In this document: in pieces, positions 1 through 8,272 of the stretch | Layout of the letters: each line of letters starts with the position of its first letter | Position numbering within the stretch: the first letter of the stretch is position 1 | Source: Bacteroides sp. | GTDB lineage: Bacteria; Bacteroidota; Bacteroidia; Bacteroidales; Bacteroidaceae | Assembly: GCA_019416685.1 (NCBI GenBank) | Contig: DXWV01000056.1 | Coordinates: forward strand, 1-8,749 | Length of the DNA: 8,749 nucleotides | Direction: 5' to 3' | Position numbers and translations under genes: made by a program | Notes under the pieces: generated by a model | Databases searched by the model: none | Seen by the model: only the letters and a program-made list of their open reading frames with translations | Told to the model about the DNA's origin: nothing

Positions 1-1
1 T

Positions 2-3000
2 CCGCCGCGTTATACCATTGATGATTGTATAGAGCGTGGGCTTACTTATAGTGTCCCTTTGAAAGCGAAACTCAAGCTTTACTGTACTGATCCTGACCAT
101 GAGGATTTTGATACGGTGATTCAGGATGTATTTCTTGGCCCGATTCCCTATATGACTGACAAGGCGACTTTTGTCATCAATGGTGCCGAACGCGTAGTTG
201 TGTCTCAGCTTCATCGTTCTCCGGGGGTGTTCTTCGGTCAGAGTGTTCATGCTAACGGTACGAAATTATACTCGGCACGTATTATTCCATTCAAGGGTTC
301 GTGGATTGAGTTTGCTACCGACATCAATAATGTGATGTACGCATATATCGATCGAAAGAAAAAATTGCCTGTAACAACGCTGTTGAGAGCGATTGGCTTT
401 GAAAATGATAAAGATATTCTTGAGATTTTTAACCTGGCAGAAGATGTAAAGGTAAACAAGACAAATCTTAAGAGAATCGTAGGTCGCAAGCTGGCTGCCC
501 GTGTTTTGAAAACCTGGATTGAAGATTTTGTTGATGAAGATACTGGTGAAGTAGTTTCTATCGAGCGTAATGAAGTTATTATCGATCGTGAAACTGTCAT
601 TGAGGAAGAACATATCAATGAAATTATTGAATCGGGCGTTCAGAATATCCTGATCCATAAGGATGAGCCGAATCAGTCTGATTACTCTATTATATATAAT
701 ACTTTGCAGAAGGACCCGAGTAATTCGGAAAAAGAAGCGGTGCTTTATATTTATCGTCAGTTGCGTAATGCAGACCCTGCCGATGATGCGAGTGCACGTG
801 AGGTAATAAACAACCTGTTCTTCTCGGAAAAGAGATATGACCTTGGTGATGTAGGTCGTTATAGAATTAACAAAAAGTTGAATCTGACGACTGACATGGA
901 TGTACGTGTTCTTACCAAGGAAGATATTATTGAAATCATTAAATATCTGATTGAGTTGATTAACTCAAAAGCAGATGTGGATGATATTGACCACTTGAGC
1001 AACCGTCGTGTACGTACAGTAGGTGAACAGCTGTCTAATCAGTTTGCTGTTGGTTTGGCTCGTATGTCACGTACTATTCGTGAGCGTATGAATGTTCGTG
1101 ACAACGAAGTGTTTACCCCGATTGATTTGATCAATGCGAAGACGATTTCTTCTGTTATTAACTCATTTTTCGGAACCAATGCTCTATCACAGTTTATGGA
1201 TCAGACAAATCCGCTGGCTGAGATTACTCATAAGCGTCGTATGTCTGCATTGGGGCCTGGTGGTCTTTCTCGTGAACGTGCCGGATTTGAGGTTCGTGAC
1301 GTTCATTACACGCACTATGGTCGTCTTTGTCCGATTGAAACACCGGAAGGACCGAATATTGGTTTGATTTCGTCATTGTGTGTATTTGCAAAAATTAATG
1401 ACCTTGGATTCATTGAAACTCCATATCGTAAGGTAGAGAATGCTAAGGTAGATCTTTCTGATAACGGTTTGATTTATCTGACTGCAGAAGAAGAAGAAGG
1501 TAAGGTTATTGCACAGGGTAATGCTCCGTTGAATGATGATGGAACATTTATTCGTAACAAAGTAAAATCTCGTCAGGATGCTGATTTCCCTGTTGTGGAA
1601 CCTGCTGAAGTAGAGTTGATGGATGTTTCTCCTCAGCAGATTGCTTCTATTGCAGCTTCTTTGATTCCGTTCCTGGAACATGACGATGCTAACCGCGCAT
1701 TGATGGGATCAAACATGATGCGCCAAGCGGTTCCTTTGTTGAGAAGCGAAGCTCCTATTGTAGGTACTGGCATCGAACGTCAGTTGGTTAGAGATTCACG
1801 TACGCAGATTACTGCAGAAGGTGATGGCGTAATTGACTATGTTGATGCTACTACCATCCGTATTTTGTATGATCGTACTGAAGAAGAAGAGTTTGTAAGC
1901 TTTGAATCGGCTCTGAAAGAATATAGGATTCCTAAATTCCGTAAGACCAACCAAAATATGACAATTGACCTTCGTCCGATTTGTAATAGAGGTGACCGTG
2001 TAACGAAAGGTCAAATCCTGACAGAAGGTTATTCTACTGAAAATGGTGAATTGGCATTGGGTAAGAATTTACTCGTTGCATATATGCCATGGAAGGGATA
2101 TAACTATGAGGATGCTATCGTATTGAACGAACGTGTGGTTCGTGAAGACTTGCTCACTTCTGTACATGTTGAAGAATATTCATTAGAGGTTCGCGAAACA
2201 AAACGCGGAATGGAAGAATTGACTTCCGATATTCCTAACGTAAGTGAGGAGGCTACTAAAGACCTTGATGAAAACGGTATTGTGCGTATTGGTGCCCGTA
2301 TTCAGCCGGGAGATATTATGATTGGTAAGATCACTCCGAAGGGTGAGTCCGATCCTTCTCCTGAGGAGAAATTGCTTCGTGCTATCTTTGGTGATAAAGC
2401 TGGTGATGTGAAAGATGCTTCTTTGAAAGCTTCTCCTTCATTGAAGGGTGTGGTTATTGATAAGAAACTCTTCTCACGTGTAATAAAGAACCGCAGTTCT
2501 AAGCTGGCTGATAAAGCCTTGCTACCGAAGATAGATGATGAGTTTGAAGGAAAAGCTTCAGACTTGAAACGTATCCTCGTGAAGAAGTTAATGACATTGA
2601 CTGAAGGTAAGGTCTCACAGGGAGTAAAGGATTATTTGGGAGCTGAAGTTATTGCGAAGGGGTCCAAATTTAATGCGTCAGATTTTGATTCACTTGATTT
2701 TACTTCTATCCAGTTAAGTAATTGGACGAATGATGAACATATCAATGGTATGATTCGTGATTTGGTGATGAACTATATCAAGAAGTATAAAGAACTTGAT
2801 GCTGAATTGAAACGTAAGAAGTTTGCTATCACTATCGGTGACGAACTTCCTGCGGGTATCATTCAGATGGCAAAAGTATATATTGCTAAAAAACGTAAGA
2901 TTGGTGTCGGTGATAAAATGGCAGGTCGTCACGGTAACAAGGGTATTGTTTCCCGTGTTGTACGTCAGGAAGATATGCCATTCCTGGAAGATGGTACTCC

Positions 3001-3583
3001 GGTTGATATTGTTTTGAACCCGTTGGGTGTGCCTTCGCGTATGAATATCGGACAGATTTTTGAAGCTGTTCTTGGTCGTGCAGGAAAGACACTCGGCGTT
3101 AAGTTTGCTACTCCTATTTTCGATGGTGCTACCATGGAAGATTTGGATCAGTGGACAGACAAAGCAGGGTTGCCGCGTTATTGTAAGACTTATCTTTGTG
3201 ATGGTGGTACGGGTGAGAAATTTGACCAGGCAGCAACTGTAGGTGTAACTTATATGCTAAAACTTGGTCACATGGTTGAAGATAAGATGCATGCTCGTTC
3301 TATCGGTCCGTACTCACTTATTACTCAGCAGCCGCTTGGTGGTAAAGCTCAGTTTGGTGGTCAGCGTTTCGGAGAAATGGAGGTTTGGGCACTCGAAGGT
3401 TTCGGGGCTGCACATATTCTCCAGGAAATATTGACAATTAAATCAGATGATGTTGTGGGACGTTCTAAAGCTTACGAAGCAATCGTTAAGGGTGAACCTA
3501 TGCCGCAACCTGGTATCCCGGAATCTTTAAATGTGTTGTTACACGAGTTAAGGGGCTTGGGACTAAGCATTAATCTGGAATAA
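2..3583 (+). CDS. rpoB: RNA polymerase beta subunit, 5'-truncated by window edge
   Basis: Beta subunit of DNA-dependent RNA polymerase, which forms one pincer and half of the active-site cleft. The reading frame is open from position 2, so the TTG at 59 is internal and not the start. 1193 residues are visible; Bacteroides RpoB is about 1270 long (recalled), so about 77 N-terminal residues lie upstream. The rifampicin-binding segment (about 1169-1360) contains LSQFMDQ, ITHKRRMSALGPGGL and CPIETPEGPNIGLI. The YNYED motif carries the conserved acidic pair at 2108-2113, matching E. coli E813/D814. GDKMAGRHGNKG (2909-2944) supplies the two active-site lysines matching K1065 and K1073. The C-terminal clamp segment GGKAQFGGQRFGEMEVWAL precedes the stop. 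A lineage-specific insert, equivalent in place to the E. coli beta SI2 region, lies around 2470-2800. No frameshift is seen. rpoC follows after 113 bases in the same direction. Confidence 0.98.
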   Translation, partial: PPRYTIDDCIERGLTYSVPLKAKLKLYCTDPDHEDFDTVIQDVFLGPIPYMTDKATFVINGAERVVVSQLHRSPGVFFGQSVHANGTKLYSARIIPFKGSWIEFATDINNVMYAYIDRKKKLPVTTLLRAIGFENDKDILEIFNLAEDVKVNKTNLKRIVGRKLAARVLKTWIEDFVDEDTGEVVSIERNEVIIDRETVIEEEHINEIIESGVQNILIHKDEPNQSDYSIIYNTLQKDPSNSEKEAVLYIYRQLRNADPADDASAREVINNLFFSEKRYDLGDVGRYRINKKLNLTTDMDVRVLTKEDIIEIIKYLIELINSKADVDDIDHLSNRRVRTVGEQLSNQFAVGLARMSRTIRERMNVRDNEVFTPIDLINAKTISSVINSFFGTNALSQFMDQTNPLAEITHKRRMSALGPGGLSRERAGFEVRDVHYTHYGRLCPIETPEGPNIGLISSLCVFAKINDLGFIETPYRKVENAKVDLSDNGLIYLTAEEEEGKVIAQGNAPLNDDGTFIRNKVKSRQDADFPVVEPAEVELMDVSPQQIASIAASLIPFLEHDDANRALMGSNMMRQAVPLLRSEAPIVGTGIERQLVRDSRTQITAEGDGVIDYVDATTIRILYDRTEEEEFVSFESALKEYRIPKFRKTNQNMTIDLRPICNRGDRVTKGQILTEGYSTENGELALGKNLLVAYMPWKGYNYEDAIVLNERVVREDLLTSVHVEEYSLEVRETKRGMEELTSDIPNVSEEATKDLDENGIVRIGARIQPGDIMIGKITPKGESDPSPEEKLLRAIFGDKAGDVKDASLKASPSLKGVVIDKKLFSRVIKNRSSKLADKALLPKIDDEFEGKASDLKRILVKKLMTLTEGKVSQGVKDYLGAEVIAKGSKFNASDFDSLDFTSIQLSNWTNDEHINGMIRDLVMNYIKKYKELDAELKRKKFAITIGDELPAGIIQMAKVYIAKKRKIGVGDKMAGRHGNKGIVSRVVRQEDMPFLEDGTPVDIVLNPLGVPSRMNIGQIFEAVLGRAGKTLGVKFATPIFDGATMEDLDQWTDKAGLPRYCKTYLCDGGTGEKFDQAATVGVTYMLKLGHMVEDKMHARSIGPYSLITQQPLGGKAQFGGQRFGEMEVWALEGFGAAHILQEILTIKSDDVVGRSKAYEAIVKGEPMPQPGIPESLNVLLHELRGLGLSINLE
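1169..1300 (+). other. rpoB: Rifampicin-resistance-determining region of rpoB, susceptible-type
   Basis: This segment encodes FFGTNALSQFMDQTNPLAEITHKRRMSALGPGGLSRERAGFEVRD in overlapping pieces and aligns without gaps to E. coli residues from about 505 onward. The positions most often changed in resistant mutants are unchanged: Q513 (codon 1190-1192), D516 (1199-1201), H526 (1229-1231), R529 (1238-1240) and S531 (1244-1246). Differences such as Thr-Asn-Ala in place of Ser-Ser-Gln before LSQF, and Met for Leu/Ile at 530, look like lineage variation. I infer a rifampicin-susceptible polymerase at target level. Confidence 0.85.
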
Positions 3584-3589
3584 TTATTT

Positions 3590-3657
3590 AGTTGAAAGTT
3601 GATAATTGAAAGTCGAAAGTTTTATTACTCTCTACTTTCAATTATCAAACTTCAACT
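3590..3657 (+). promoter_or_regulatory. Proximal hairpin in the rpoB-rpoC spacer
   Basis: The arm at 3590-3613 is the reverse complement of 3634-3657 at 22 of 24 positions. This gives a 15-bp stem next to a 20-base loop (3614-3633), a 2x2 internal mismatch, then 7 more pairs. It lies just downstream of the rpoB stop (3581-3583) and leaves the 39 bases before the rpoC ATG single-stranded. The structure is read directly from the sequence. Possible roles such as transcript processing, 3'-end protection or tuning of the beta to beta-prime ratio are inference only. It competes with the distal hairpin. Confidence 0.6.
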
Positions 3658-3684
3658 TTCGACTTTTAACTTTCAATTTTCAAC
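3591..3684 (+). promoter_or_regulatory. Alternative distal hairpin reaching the rpoC start region
   Basis: The same left arm (3591-3621) can instead pair with 3654-3684: 27 of 31 positions are Watson-Crick, two more are G-U, and two are mismatches. The loop is 32 bases. The right foot of this stem ends 12 bases before the rpoC ATG, inside a normal ribosome footprint, whereas the proximal hairpin does not reach it. The two folds share the left arm and exclude each other. This may simply follow from the repeat periodicity; a regulatory switch is unproven. Confidence 0.45.
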
Positions 3685-3685
3685 T
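3591..3685 (+). repeat. Heptad-phased inverted repeat array between rpoB and rpoC
   Basis: The gap divides cleanly into consecutive 7-base units. Four units of the type GTTGAAA (3591, 3598, 3605, 3612) are followed by two divergent units (3619, 3626), then by seven units of the reverse-complement type AACTTTC (3633, 3640, 3647, 3654, 3661, 3668, 3675) and a partial unit AACT at 3682. The 7-base phase never slips, even across the turn. The left block can pair with the right block, so the transcript can form long hairpins. No T-run follows, so it is not a typical terminator. Similar TTGAAAG/AACTTTC arrays occur between genes in Bacteroides as far as I recall; their function is not established to my knowledge. 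Confidence 0.85.
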
Positions 3686-3696
3686 AATATAAGAGT

Positions 3697-6600
3697 ATGG
3701 CTTTTAGAAAAGAAAATAAGACGAAGAGCAATTTCTCGAAGATCTCTATTGGTTTGGCTTCTCCGGAAGAAATCCTAGAGAATTCGAGTGGTGAAGTATT
3801 AAAGCCTGAAACCATTAATTACCGTACTTACAAACCTGAACGTGACGGTTTGTTCTGTGAGCGTATCTTTGGTCCTATTAAGGATTATGAATGCCATTGC
3901 GGTAAGTATAAACGTATCCGTTATAAAGGTATTGTCTGCGACCGTTGTGGTGTAGAAGTTACTGAAAAGAAAGTGCGTCGTGAACGTATGGGACATATTC
4001 AGCTTGTAGTGCCGGTGGCTCATATCTGGTATTTCCGTTCACTTCCTAATAAGATCGGTTATTTGTTGGGCTTGCCCACCAAAAAACTGGATTCTATAAT
4101 TTATTACGAGCGTTACGTTGTGATTCAGCCGGGTGTTAAAGCTGAAGATGGCGTAGCTGAGTATGATTTGCTTTCAGAAGAAGAATATCTGGATATTCTG
4201 GATACACTTCCAAAAGATAATCAGTATCTGGAAGATACAGATCCGAATAAGTTCATTGCTAAGATGGGTGCAGAGGCTATTTATGATCTTCTGGCACGTC
4301 TTGATCTGGATGCATTGTCATATGAATTGCGTCATCGTGCCGGGAATGATGCTTCACAGCAACGTAAAAATGAGGCTCTGAAACGTTTGCAGGTGGTGGA
4401 GTCTTTCCGTGCATCTCGTGGACGTAATAAGCCGGAATGGATGATTGTACGTATTGTACCGGTTATCCCTCCTGAACTTCGCCCATTGGTGCCATTGGAT
4501 GGTGGTCGTTTTGCTACATCGGATTTGAATGATCTTTATCGTCGTGTGATTATCCGTAACAATCGTTTGAAACGTTTGATTGAAATCAAGGCTCCGGAAG
4601 TAATTTTGCGTAATGAAAAACGTATGCTTCAGGAGTCAGTTGATTCATTGTTTGATAACTCACGCAAATCAAGTGCTGTTAAGACGGATGCCAATCGTCC
4701 GCTGAAGTCATTATCGGATAGTTTGAAGGGTAAACAAGGACGTTTCCGTCAGAATTTGCTTGGTAAGCGTGTTGACTATTCGGCTCGTTCGGTTATTGTT
4801 GTAGGTCCTGAGTTGAAAATGGGTGAGTGCGGTATTCCTAAATTGATGGCTGCCGAACTTTATAAACCATTTATTATTCGTAAGTTGATCGAACGCGGTA
4901 TTGTAAAAACGGTGAAGTCGGCAAAGAAGATTGTAGACCGTAAAGAACCAGTAATCTGGGATATCCTTGAACATGTAATGAAAGGACATCCTGTATTATT
5001 GAACCGTGCACCGACTCTTCACCGCTTGGGTATTCAGGCATTTCAACCGAAGATGATCGAAGGTAAAGCTATTCAGCTGCATCCGCTTGCTTGTACGGCG
5101 TTCAATGCCGACTTTGACGGTGACCAGATGGCTGTTCACTTGCCTTTGAGTAATGAAGCTATTCTTGAAGCACAAATGTTGATGCTTCAGTCGCATAATA
5201 TTTTGAATCCGGCTAATGGTGCTCCTATTACAGTACCTGCACAGGATATGGTGCTTGGTTTGTATTATATAACCAAGCTGCGTACTGGTGCTAAAGGGGA
5301 AGGGTTAACTTTCTATGGTCCGGAAGAAGCGTTGATCGCTTACAATGAAGGTAAGGTTGATATTCATGCTCCTGTGAAAGTTATCGTGAAAGATGTTGAC
5401 GAAAACGGTAATATTATAGATGTAATGCGTGAGACTTCAGTTGGACGTGTTATTGTTAACGAAATCGTTCCGCCTGAAGCTGGTTATATTAATACCATTA
5501 TCTCTAAAAAATCACTTCGCGATATCATTAGTGATGTAATTAAGGTATGTGGTGTAGCGAAAGCTGCTGATTTCCTTGATGGAATTAAAAATCTTGGTTA
5601 CCAGATGGCTTTTAAGGGTGGTTTGTCATTTAACTTGGGTGATATTATTATCCCGAAAGAGAAAGAAGTATTGGTTCAAAAGGGTTATGACGAAGTAGAG
5701 CAGGTGATCAATAACTATAATATGGGTTTCATCACTAATAATGAACGTTATAATCAGGTGATCGATATCTGGACACATGTAAACTCTGAGTTGTCTAACA
5801 TCTTGATGAAGACTATTTCTTCAGATGATCAAGGTTTTAACTCTGTATATATGATGCTTGATTCTGGTGCGCGTGGTTCTAAAGAACAGATTCGCCAGTT
5901 GTCAGGTATGCGTGGTTTGATGGCTAAACCGCAGAAGGCAGGTGCAGAAGGTGGACAAATTATTGAAAATCCGATCTTATCGAACTTTAAAGAAGGACTT
6001 TCGGTGTTGGAGTACTTTATCTCTACCCATGGTGCCCGTAAAGGTTTGGCCGATACTGCACTAAAGACTGCCGATGCGGGATATCTGACTCGTCGTCTAG
6101 TGGACGTTTCGCATGATGTGATTATTAACGAGGAGGACTGTGGTACACTTCGTGGATTAGTTTGTACAGACTTGAAGAATAATGATGAAGTCATTGCAAC
6201 TCTATATGAACGTATTCTAGGCCGTGTATCTGTACATGATATTATTCATCCTACGACAGGTGAATTGCTTGTTTCAGGTGGAGAAGAAATAACAGAAGAT
6301 ATCGCCAGGAAGATTCAGGAATCTCCGATTGAAAGCGTTGAAATCCGTTCAGTATTGACTTGTGAATCAAAGAAAGGTGTATGTGCTAAGTGTTACGGGC
6401 GTAATCTTGCAACAAGCCGTATGGTTCAGAAAGGTGAGGCTGTCGGTGTAATCGCTGCTCAGTCAATTGGTGAGCCTGGTACACAGTTGACTTTGCGTAC
6501 ATTCCACGCCGGTGGTACTGCTGCTAATATCGCAGCTAATGCAAGTATTGTGGCTAAGAATGCAGCTCGTCTGGAGTTTGAAGAGCTTCGTACGGTAGAT

Positions 6601-7980
6601 GTTGTTGATGAAATGGGTGAATCTGCGAAGGTTGTAGTAGGTCGTTTGGCTGAAGTACGTTTCGTAGATGTAAATACGAATATAGTTTTGTCTACTCACA
6701 ATGTACCTTATGGTTCTACATTATATGTGGCTGATGGCGAAGTTGTAGAGAAAGGTAAACTTATTGCTAAGTGGGATCCGTTCAACGCTGTTATTATTAC
6801 TGAAGCTACTGGTAAGATTGAATTTGAGAGCGTTGTTGAGAATGTCACTTATAAGGTTGAATCGGATGAAGCAACTGGACTTCGTGAAATTATCATTATA
6901 GAGTCTAAAGATAAGACAAAGGTGCCTTCAGTTCATATTCTTACTGAAGATGGTGATTTGATTCGTACTTACAACTTGCCTGTGGGTGGGCATGTTATCA
7001 TCGAGAACGGTCAGAAGGTGAAAGCTGGTGAGGTTATTGTGAAGATACCACGTGCAGTAGGTAAAGCCGGTGATATCACTGGTGGTCTGCCACGTGTTAC
7101 CGAATTGTTCGAGGCACGTAATCCGTCGAATCCGGCTGTTGTATCGGAAATTGATGGTGAGGTTACTATGGGTAAGATTAAGCGTGGTAATCGTGAAATT
7201 GTAGTTACGTCCAAAACTGGTGAGGTTAAGAAGTATCTTGTTAACTTGTCTAAGCAGATTCTGGTACAGGAGAATGACTATGTTCGTGCCGGTACTCCGT
7301 TGTCAGATGGTGCTATTACCCCAGCTGATATTTTGGCTATTAAAGGTCCGACAGCAGTGCAAGAGTATATCGTGAATGAGGTTCAGGATGTATACCGTTT
7401 GCAAGGTGTGAAAATAAACGATAAACATTTTGAAATTATTGTTCGTCAGATGATGCGTAAAGTTGAAATTGACGAACCTGGAGATACTCGTTTTCTTGAA
7501 CAACAGGTCGTTGATAAACTTGAGTTTATGGAAGAGAATGATCGTATCTGGGGTAAGAAAGTAGTTGTAGATGCTGGTGATTCTCAGACAATGCAGCCAG
7601 GACAGATTGTAACTGCGCGTAAATTGCGTGATGAAAACAGTATGTTGAAACGCCGTGACTTGAAACCGGTTGAAGTGCGTGATGCTATTGCTGCTACTTC
7701 TACTCAGATTCTTCAAGGTATTACACGTGCCGCTTTGCAAACTTCCAGCTTTATGTCAGCTGCATCTTTCCAGGAAACGACAAAAGTATTGAACGAAGCT
7801 GCGATCAACGGTAAGATTGATAAACTTGAAGGTATGAAGGAAAACGTGATCTGTGGTCACCTAATTCCTGCAGGTACTGGTCAACGTGAGTTTGATAAAG
7901 TTATTGTTGGTTCAAAGGAAGAGTATGATCGTATCTTAGCTAATAAGAAAACAGTACTTGATTATAATGAAGTAGAATAA
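3697..7980 (+). CDS. rpoC: RNA polymerase beta-prime subunit, complete
   Basis: Beta-prime subunit of RNA polymerase, carrying the catalytic magnesium site; 1427 residues, against 1407 in E. coli. Domains in order: N-terminal zinc ribbon with Cys66, Cys68, Cys81 and Cys84; lid/rudder and switch regions (about 245-360); the NADFDGD catalytic loop with Asp472, Asp474 and Asp476; an F-loop region (RQLSGMRGLMAKP) followed by a short QKAGAEGGQ insert at 746-754; bridge helix containing THGARKGLADTALKT (about 777-791); second zinc site Cys815, Cys889, Cys896, Cys899; trigger loop QLTLRTFH ending at His937; an SI3-like insertion of barrel-sandwich type (about 941-1125); then DITGGLPRVTELFEAR and the conserved C-terminus. 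The ATG at 3697 is chosen because MAFRKENK is followed at once by conserved sequence. AAGAG ends one base before the ATG, too close for a usual Shine-Dalgarno, which fits Bacteroides. An intrinsic terminator follows 21 bases after the stop. Confidence 0.98.
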   Translation: MAFRKENKTKSNFSKISIGLASPEEILENSSGEVLKPETINYRTYKPERDGLFCERIFGPIKDYECHCGKYKRIRYKGIVCDRCGVEVTEKKVRRERMGHIQLVVPVAHIWYFRSLPNKIGYLLGLPTKKLDSIIYYERYVVIQPGVKAEDGVAEYDLLSEEEYLDILDTLPKDNQYLEDTDPNKFIAKMGAEAIYDLLARLDLDALSYELRHRAGNDASQQRKNEALKRLQVVESFRASRGRNKPEWMIVRIVPVIPPELRPLVPLDGGRFATSDLNDLYRRVIIRNNRLKRLIEIKAPEVILRNEKRMLQESVDSLFDNSRKSSAVKTDANRPLKSLSDSLKGKQGRFRQNLLGKRVDYSARSVIVVGPELKMGECGIPKLMAAELYKPFIIRKLIERGIVKTVKSAKKIVDRKEPVIWDILEHVMKGHPVLLNRAPTLHRLGIQAFQPKMIEGKAIQLHPLACTAFNADFDGDQMAVHLPLSNEAILEAQMLMLQSHNILNPANGAPITVPAQDMVLGLYYITKLRTGAKGEGLTFYGPEEALIAYNEGKVDIHAPVKVIVKDVDENGNIIDVMRETSVGRVIVNEIVPPEAGYINTIISKKSLRDIISDVIKVCGVAKAADFLDGIKNLGYQMAFKGGLSFNLGDIIIPKEKEVLVQKGYDEVEQVINNYNMGFITNNERYNQVIDIWTHVNSELSNILMKTISSDDQGFNSVYMMLDSGARGSKEQIRQLSGMRGLMAKPQKAGAEGGQIIENPILSNFKEGLSVLEYFISTHGARKGLADTALKTADAGYLTRRLVDVSHDVIINEEDCGTLRGLVCTDLKNNDEVIATLYERILGRVSVHDIIHPTTGELLVSGGEEITEDIARKIQESPIESVEIRSVLTCESKKGVCAKCYGRNLATSRMVQKGEAVGVIAAQSIGEPGTQLTLRTFHAGGTAANIAANASIVAKNAARLEFEELRTVDVVDEMGESAKVVVGRLAEVRFVDVNTNIVLSTHNVPYGSTLYVADGEVVEKGKLIAKWDPFNAVIITEATGKIEFESVVENVTYKVESDEATGLREIIIIESKDKTKVPSVHILTEDGDLIRTYNLPVGGHVIIENGQKVKAGEVIVKIPRAVGKAGDITGGLPRVTELFEARNPSNPAVVSEIDGEVTMGKIKRGNREIVVTSKTGEVKKYLVNLSKQILVQENDYVRAGTPLSDGAITPADILAIKGPTAVQEYIVNEVQDVYRLQGVKINDKHFEIIVRQMMRKVEIDEPGDTRFLEQQVVDKLEFMEENDRIWGKKVVVDAGDSQTMQPGQIVTARKLRDENSMLKRRDLKPVEVRDAIAATSTQILQGITRAALQTSSFMSAASFQETTKVLNEAAINGKIDKLEGMKENVICGHLIPAGTGQREFDKVIVGSKEEYDRILANKKTVLDYNEVE
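5104..5124 (+). other. rpoC: Catalytic Mg2+-binding NADFDGD codons of rpoC
   Basis: These seven codons encode residues 470-476, the universal motif of multisubunit RNA polymerases. The three aspartates (472, 474, 476) hold the catalytic magnesium used for phosphodiester bond formation. All three are present, so the enzyme should be active. Confidence 0.97.
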
Positions 7981-8001
7981 TACAATTCAATTGACTATAG
8001 T

Positions 8002-8042
8002 AAAAAGGAGTAATTGCCATAAAGGTGATTGCTCCTTTTTTT
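8002..8042 (+). terminator. Rho-independent terminator after rpoC
   Basis: The arm at 8002-8018 pairs with 8024-8040 over 17 uninterrupted positions, 14 Watson-Crick and three G-U, with a 5-base loop ATAAA (8019-8023). The 3' arm runs into seven T residues (8036-8042). The three G-U pairs would become A-C mismatches if read from the minus strand, so the hairpin is built for + strand transcription. It starts 21 bases after the rpoC stop and probably ends the rpoBC transcript. Confidence 0.92.
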
Positions 8043-8176
8043 GTACTCTGGCTTTGAGTATTTTAGTAGAACTTGTTCTTGTATACTTTTTGACTATGGC
8101 TGGATCTGGATCTTTTCAAAACTTTCTTTAATTTGTTATAGATAAATTTTTAATCTTGAAATAACTGGATAAAACT

Positions 8177-8207
8177 TTTGCTTCCTATTAGGATTGTTGT
8201 AAATTTG
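8177..8207 (+). promoter_or_regulatory. Bacteroides-type sigma promoter for the DUF3467 gene
   Basis: TTTG at 8177-8180 is followed after exactly 19 bases by TAAATTTG at 8200-8207. Both boxes match the published Bacteroides primary sigma consensus (-33 TTTG, 19-21 bases, -7 TAnnTTTG) with no mismatch. It lies downstream of the rpoC terminator and points to the gene at 8349, so transcription should start near 8212-8216 and give a leader of about 135 bases. Confidence 0.8.
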
Positions 8208-8233
8208 TGAAGAGAAATAAAGCCTTTTAAGAG

Positions 8234-8272
8234 GATGAATATCCCTTTTCTGGAATGAAATACCCTCTTCTG
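8234..8272 (+). repeat. Imperfect direct repeat in the DUF3467 leader
   Basis: The 19 bases at 8234-8252 match 8254-8272 at 14 positions, with an offset of 20 bases. The shared pieces are ATGAA and CCCT-TTCTG. The repeat lies just after the predicted transcription start. An overlapping short stem is also possible between AAGAGG (8229-8234) and CCTCTT (8264-8269). A binding site for a dimeric regulator or RNA-level control is possible; chance similarity is also possible. Confidence 0.4.

Noticed and set aside
247..658. Two overlapping minus-strand open frames inside rpoB
   Set aside because: They lie wholly opposite conserved rpoB codons, have low-complexity composition and resemble no family; frame shadows.
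1134..1367. Plus-strand alternative frame over the rifampicin region
   Set aside because: Out-of-frame reading of the most conserved part of rpoB with no start context; shadow.
3100..3107. TAAGTTTG inside rpoB as a -7 box for an internal promoter
   Set aside because: No TTTG or TTG lies at 19 bases upstream; expected by chance in coding sequence.
3591..3685. CRISPR array or IS remnant in the rpoB-rpoC gap
   Set aside because: Units are 7 bases with no spacers, and no transposase fragment or target-site duplication is seen.
5829..6194. 121-residue minus-strand open frame inside rpoC
   Set aside because: Opposite the F-loop and bridge helix codons; no recognisable motif or promoter.
7303..7740. 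145-residue minus-strand open frame inside rpoC
   Set aside because: Longest antisense frame, but opposite highly conserved C-terminal codons and without family features.
8053..8091. TTTG at 8053 with TACTTTTT at 8084 as an extra promoter
   Set aside because: Spacing is about 27 bases and the -7 box lacks its final G.
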